DNA of 64,000 nucleotides from Xaviernesmea oryzae (GTDB lineage Bacteria; Pseudomonadota; Alphaproteobacteria; Rhizobiales; Rhizobiaceae): NCBI RefSeq assembly GCF_900109605.1, contig NZ_FOAM01000015.1:62001-126000 (forward strand), in the 5' to 3' direction. The position numbers were made by a program, and so were the translations under genes. The notes under the pieces were generated by a model. That model was not told where the DNA came from. It worked only from the letters and a program-made list of their open reading frames with translations, and made no database searches. Shown piece after piece: positions 63,557 to 64,000 of the stretch (its first letter is position 1; every line of letters begins with the position of its first letter).

Positions 63557-63955
63557 ATGACCTTCTCCACCCGCAGCCGCGCCTTTCTCCTTGCTCTGCC
63601 CTTGGCTCTGCTGGCTGTCGGCGCTGCCCGGGCCGAAAGCGAGACGCCGATGCGGGTGCTGCTCAACCACGCGCGCGTCCTCAAGCTCGATCGTCCCGTT
63701 TCCAAGGTGATCGTCGGCAATTCCACCATCGCCGATGCAACGGTTGCCGATCCCAGGACCATCGTGCTGACCGGCCGCACCGCCGGCATGACCAATCTGG
63801 TCATCCTCGACAGCGACGACCAGCCTGTCGTCGACGAGCGCATTCTCGTGGCCAATGACGAGGAAAACACGCTGCGGCTCTATCGCTCGGTCACGCCGAC
63901 GATCATGTCCTGCACGCCGACCTGCGAACTGCCTGCCACCGTCAAGAACAACTGA
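63557..63955 (+). CDS. Stand-alone secretin N-domain (CpaC-like) periplasmic protein
   Basis: A 132-residue secreted protein. The signal peptide ends about residue 26 ('AVGAARA'). The remainder matches the pilus-secretin N-terminal domain also found at the start of CpaC: 'RVLKLDRPVSKVIVGNSTIADATVADP' region and 'VLTGRTAGMTNLVILDSDDQ'. It ends with two cysteines ('MSCTPTCELP') and has no pore domain. It is divergent from the pilin operon and probably contributes to the same machine, perhaps as a secretin cap or pilotin (inference). Confidence 0.85.
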   Translation: MTFSTRSRAFLLALPLALLAVGAARAESETPMRVLLNHARVLKLDRPVSKVIVGNSTIADATVADPRTIVLTGRTAGMTNLVILDSDDQPVVDERILVANDEENTLRLYRSVTPTIMSCTPTCELPATVKNN

Positions 63956-64000
63956 AAGTTCGTTCTTTGGCCCCAGGCAGCGGCTACGCGCCGGAAGTGC

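Overview
The window is GC-rich and densely coded. Its gene families and local order (ubiB-ubiE-mutM-rpsT-dnaA, prfC, dut, coaBC, a cpa/ctp-type Flp pilus cluster, a PAS-GAF-PHY/HWE phytochrome with heme oxygenase) point to an alphaproteobacterium of the order Rhizobiales, most likely Rhizobiaceae, and to chromosomal rather than plasmid or phage DNA. No rRNA, tRNA, CRISPR array, transposase or prophage gene is visible. All recognised genes appear intact.

Layout. Positions 1-16.6 kb hold housekeeping and metabolic genes: two LysE/RhtB exporters, a HAD phosphatase, trehalose synthesis (otsB-otsA), release factor 3 (prfC), dUTPase (dut), cysteine synthase (cysK), a VOC protein, the ComM/YifB ATPase, glutathione synthetase (gshB), a small repeat-bearing KGG-like protein, a UPF0104 membrane protein, an M20 dipeptidase and a MarR regulator. 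From 16.7 to 22.1 kb lie DNA polymerase I (polA), a 2-oxoglutarate/Fe(II) oxygenase and purU. At 22.1-27.3 kb an acrA-acrB-tetR efflux operon runs leftward from an 18-bp palindrome. Divergent from it, at 27.6-31.5 kb, is an amino-sugar operon: GlcNAc kinase, a GntR/UTRA regulator, a SIS-domain deaminase/isomerase and nagA. Two inverted 13-bp sites in front of it are probable GntR operators.

From 31.6 to 45.3 kb come an amidase, a CysZ-like protein, coaBC, a bacteriophytochrome overlapping its heme oxygenase, a MacAB-type exporter, a GNAT protein, ubiB and ubiE. From 45.6 to 51.4 kb come mutM, rpsT (strong promoter and terminator), a gap of nearly 1.2 kb, dnaA and an M17 leucyl aminopeptidase.

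From 51.6 kb to the end lies a Tad/Flp pilus locus. Reading leftward it is flp3-flp2-flp1-cpaA-cpaB-cpaC-cpaD-cpaE-cpaF-tadB-tadC. tadD sits convergently on the other strand, and a stand-alone secretin-N-domain protein is divergent at the right end. A compact RHH/PIN toxin-antitoxin pair lies between tadC and tadD. The three pilin genes are chained by 1-base TGATG stop/start overlaps.

The least explained material is in short non-coding elements: a nested repeat/palindrome before purU, several strong hairpins with no adjacent gene, a Rhizobiales-style intergenic repeat beside gshB, and the long leader of dnaA. I see no clear new multi-gene system. The best leads are the toxin-antitoxin insertion in the pilus locus, the operator pair of the amino-sugar operon, the pilin overlap chain and the purU leader.
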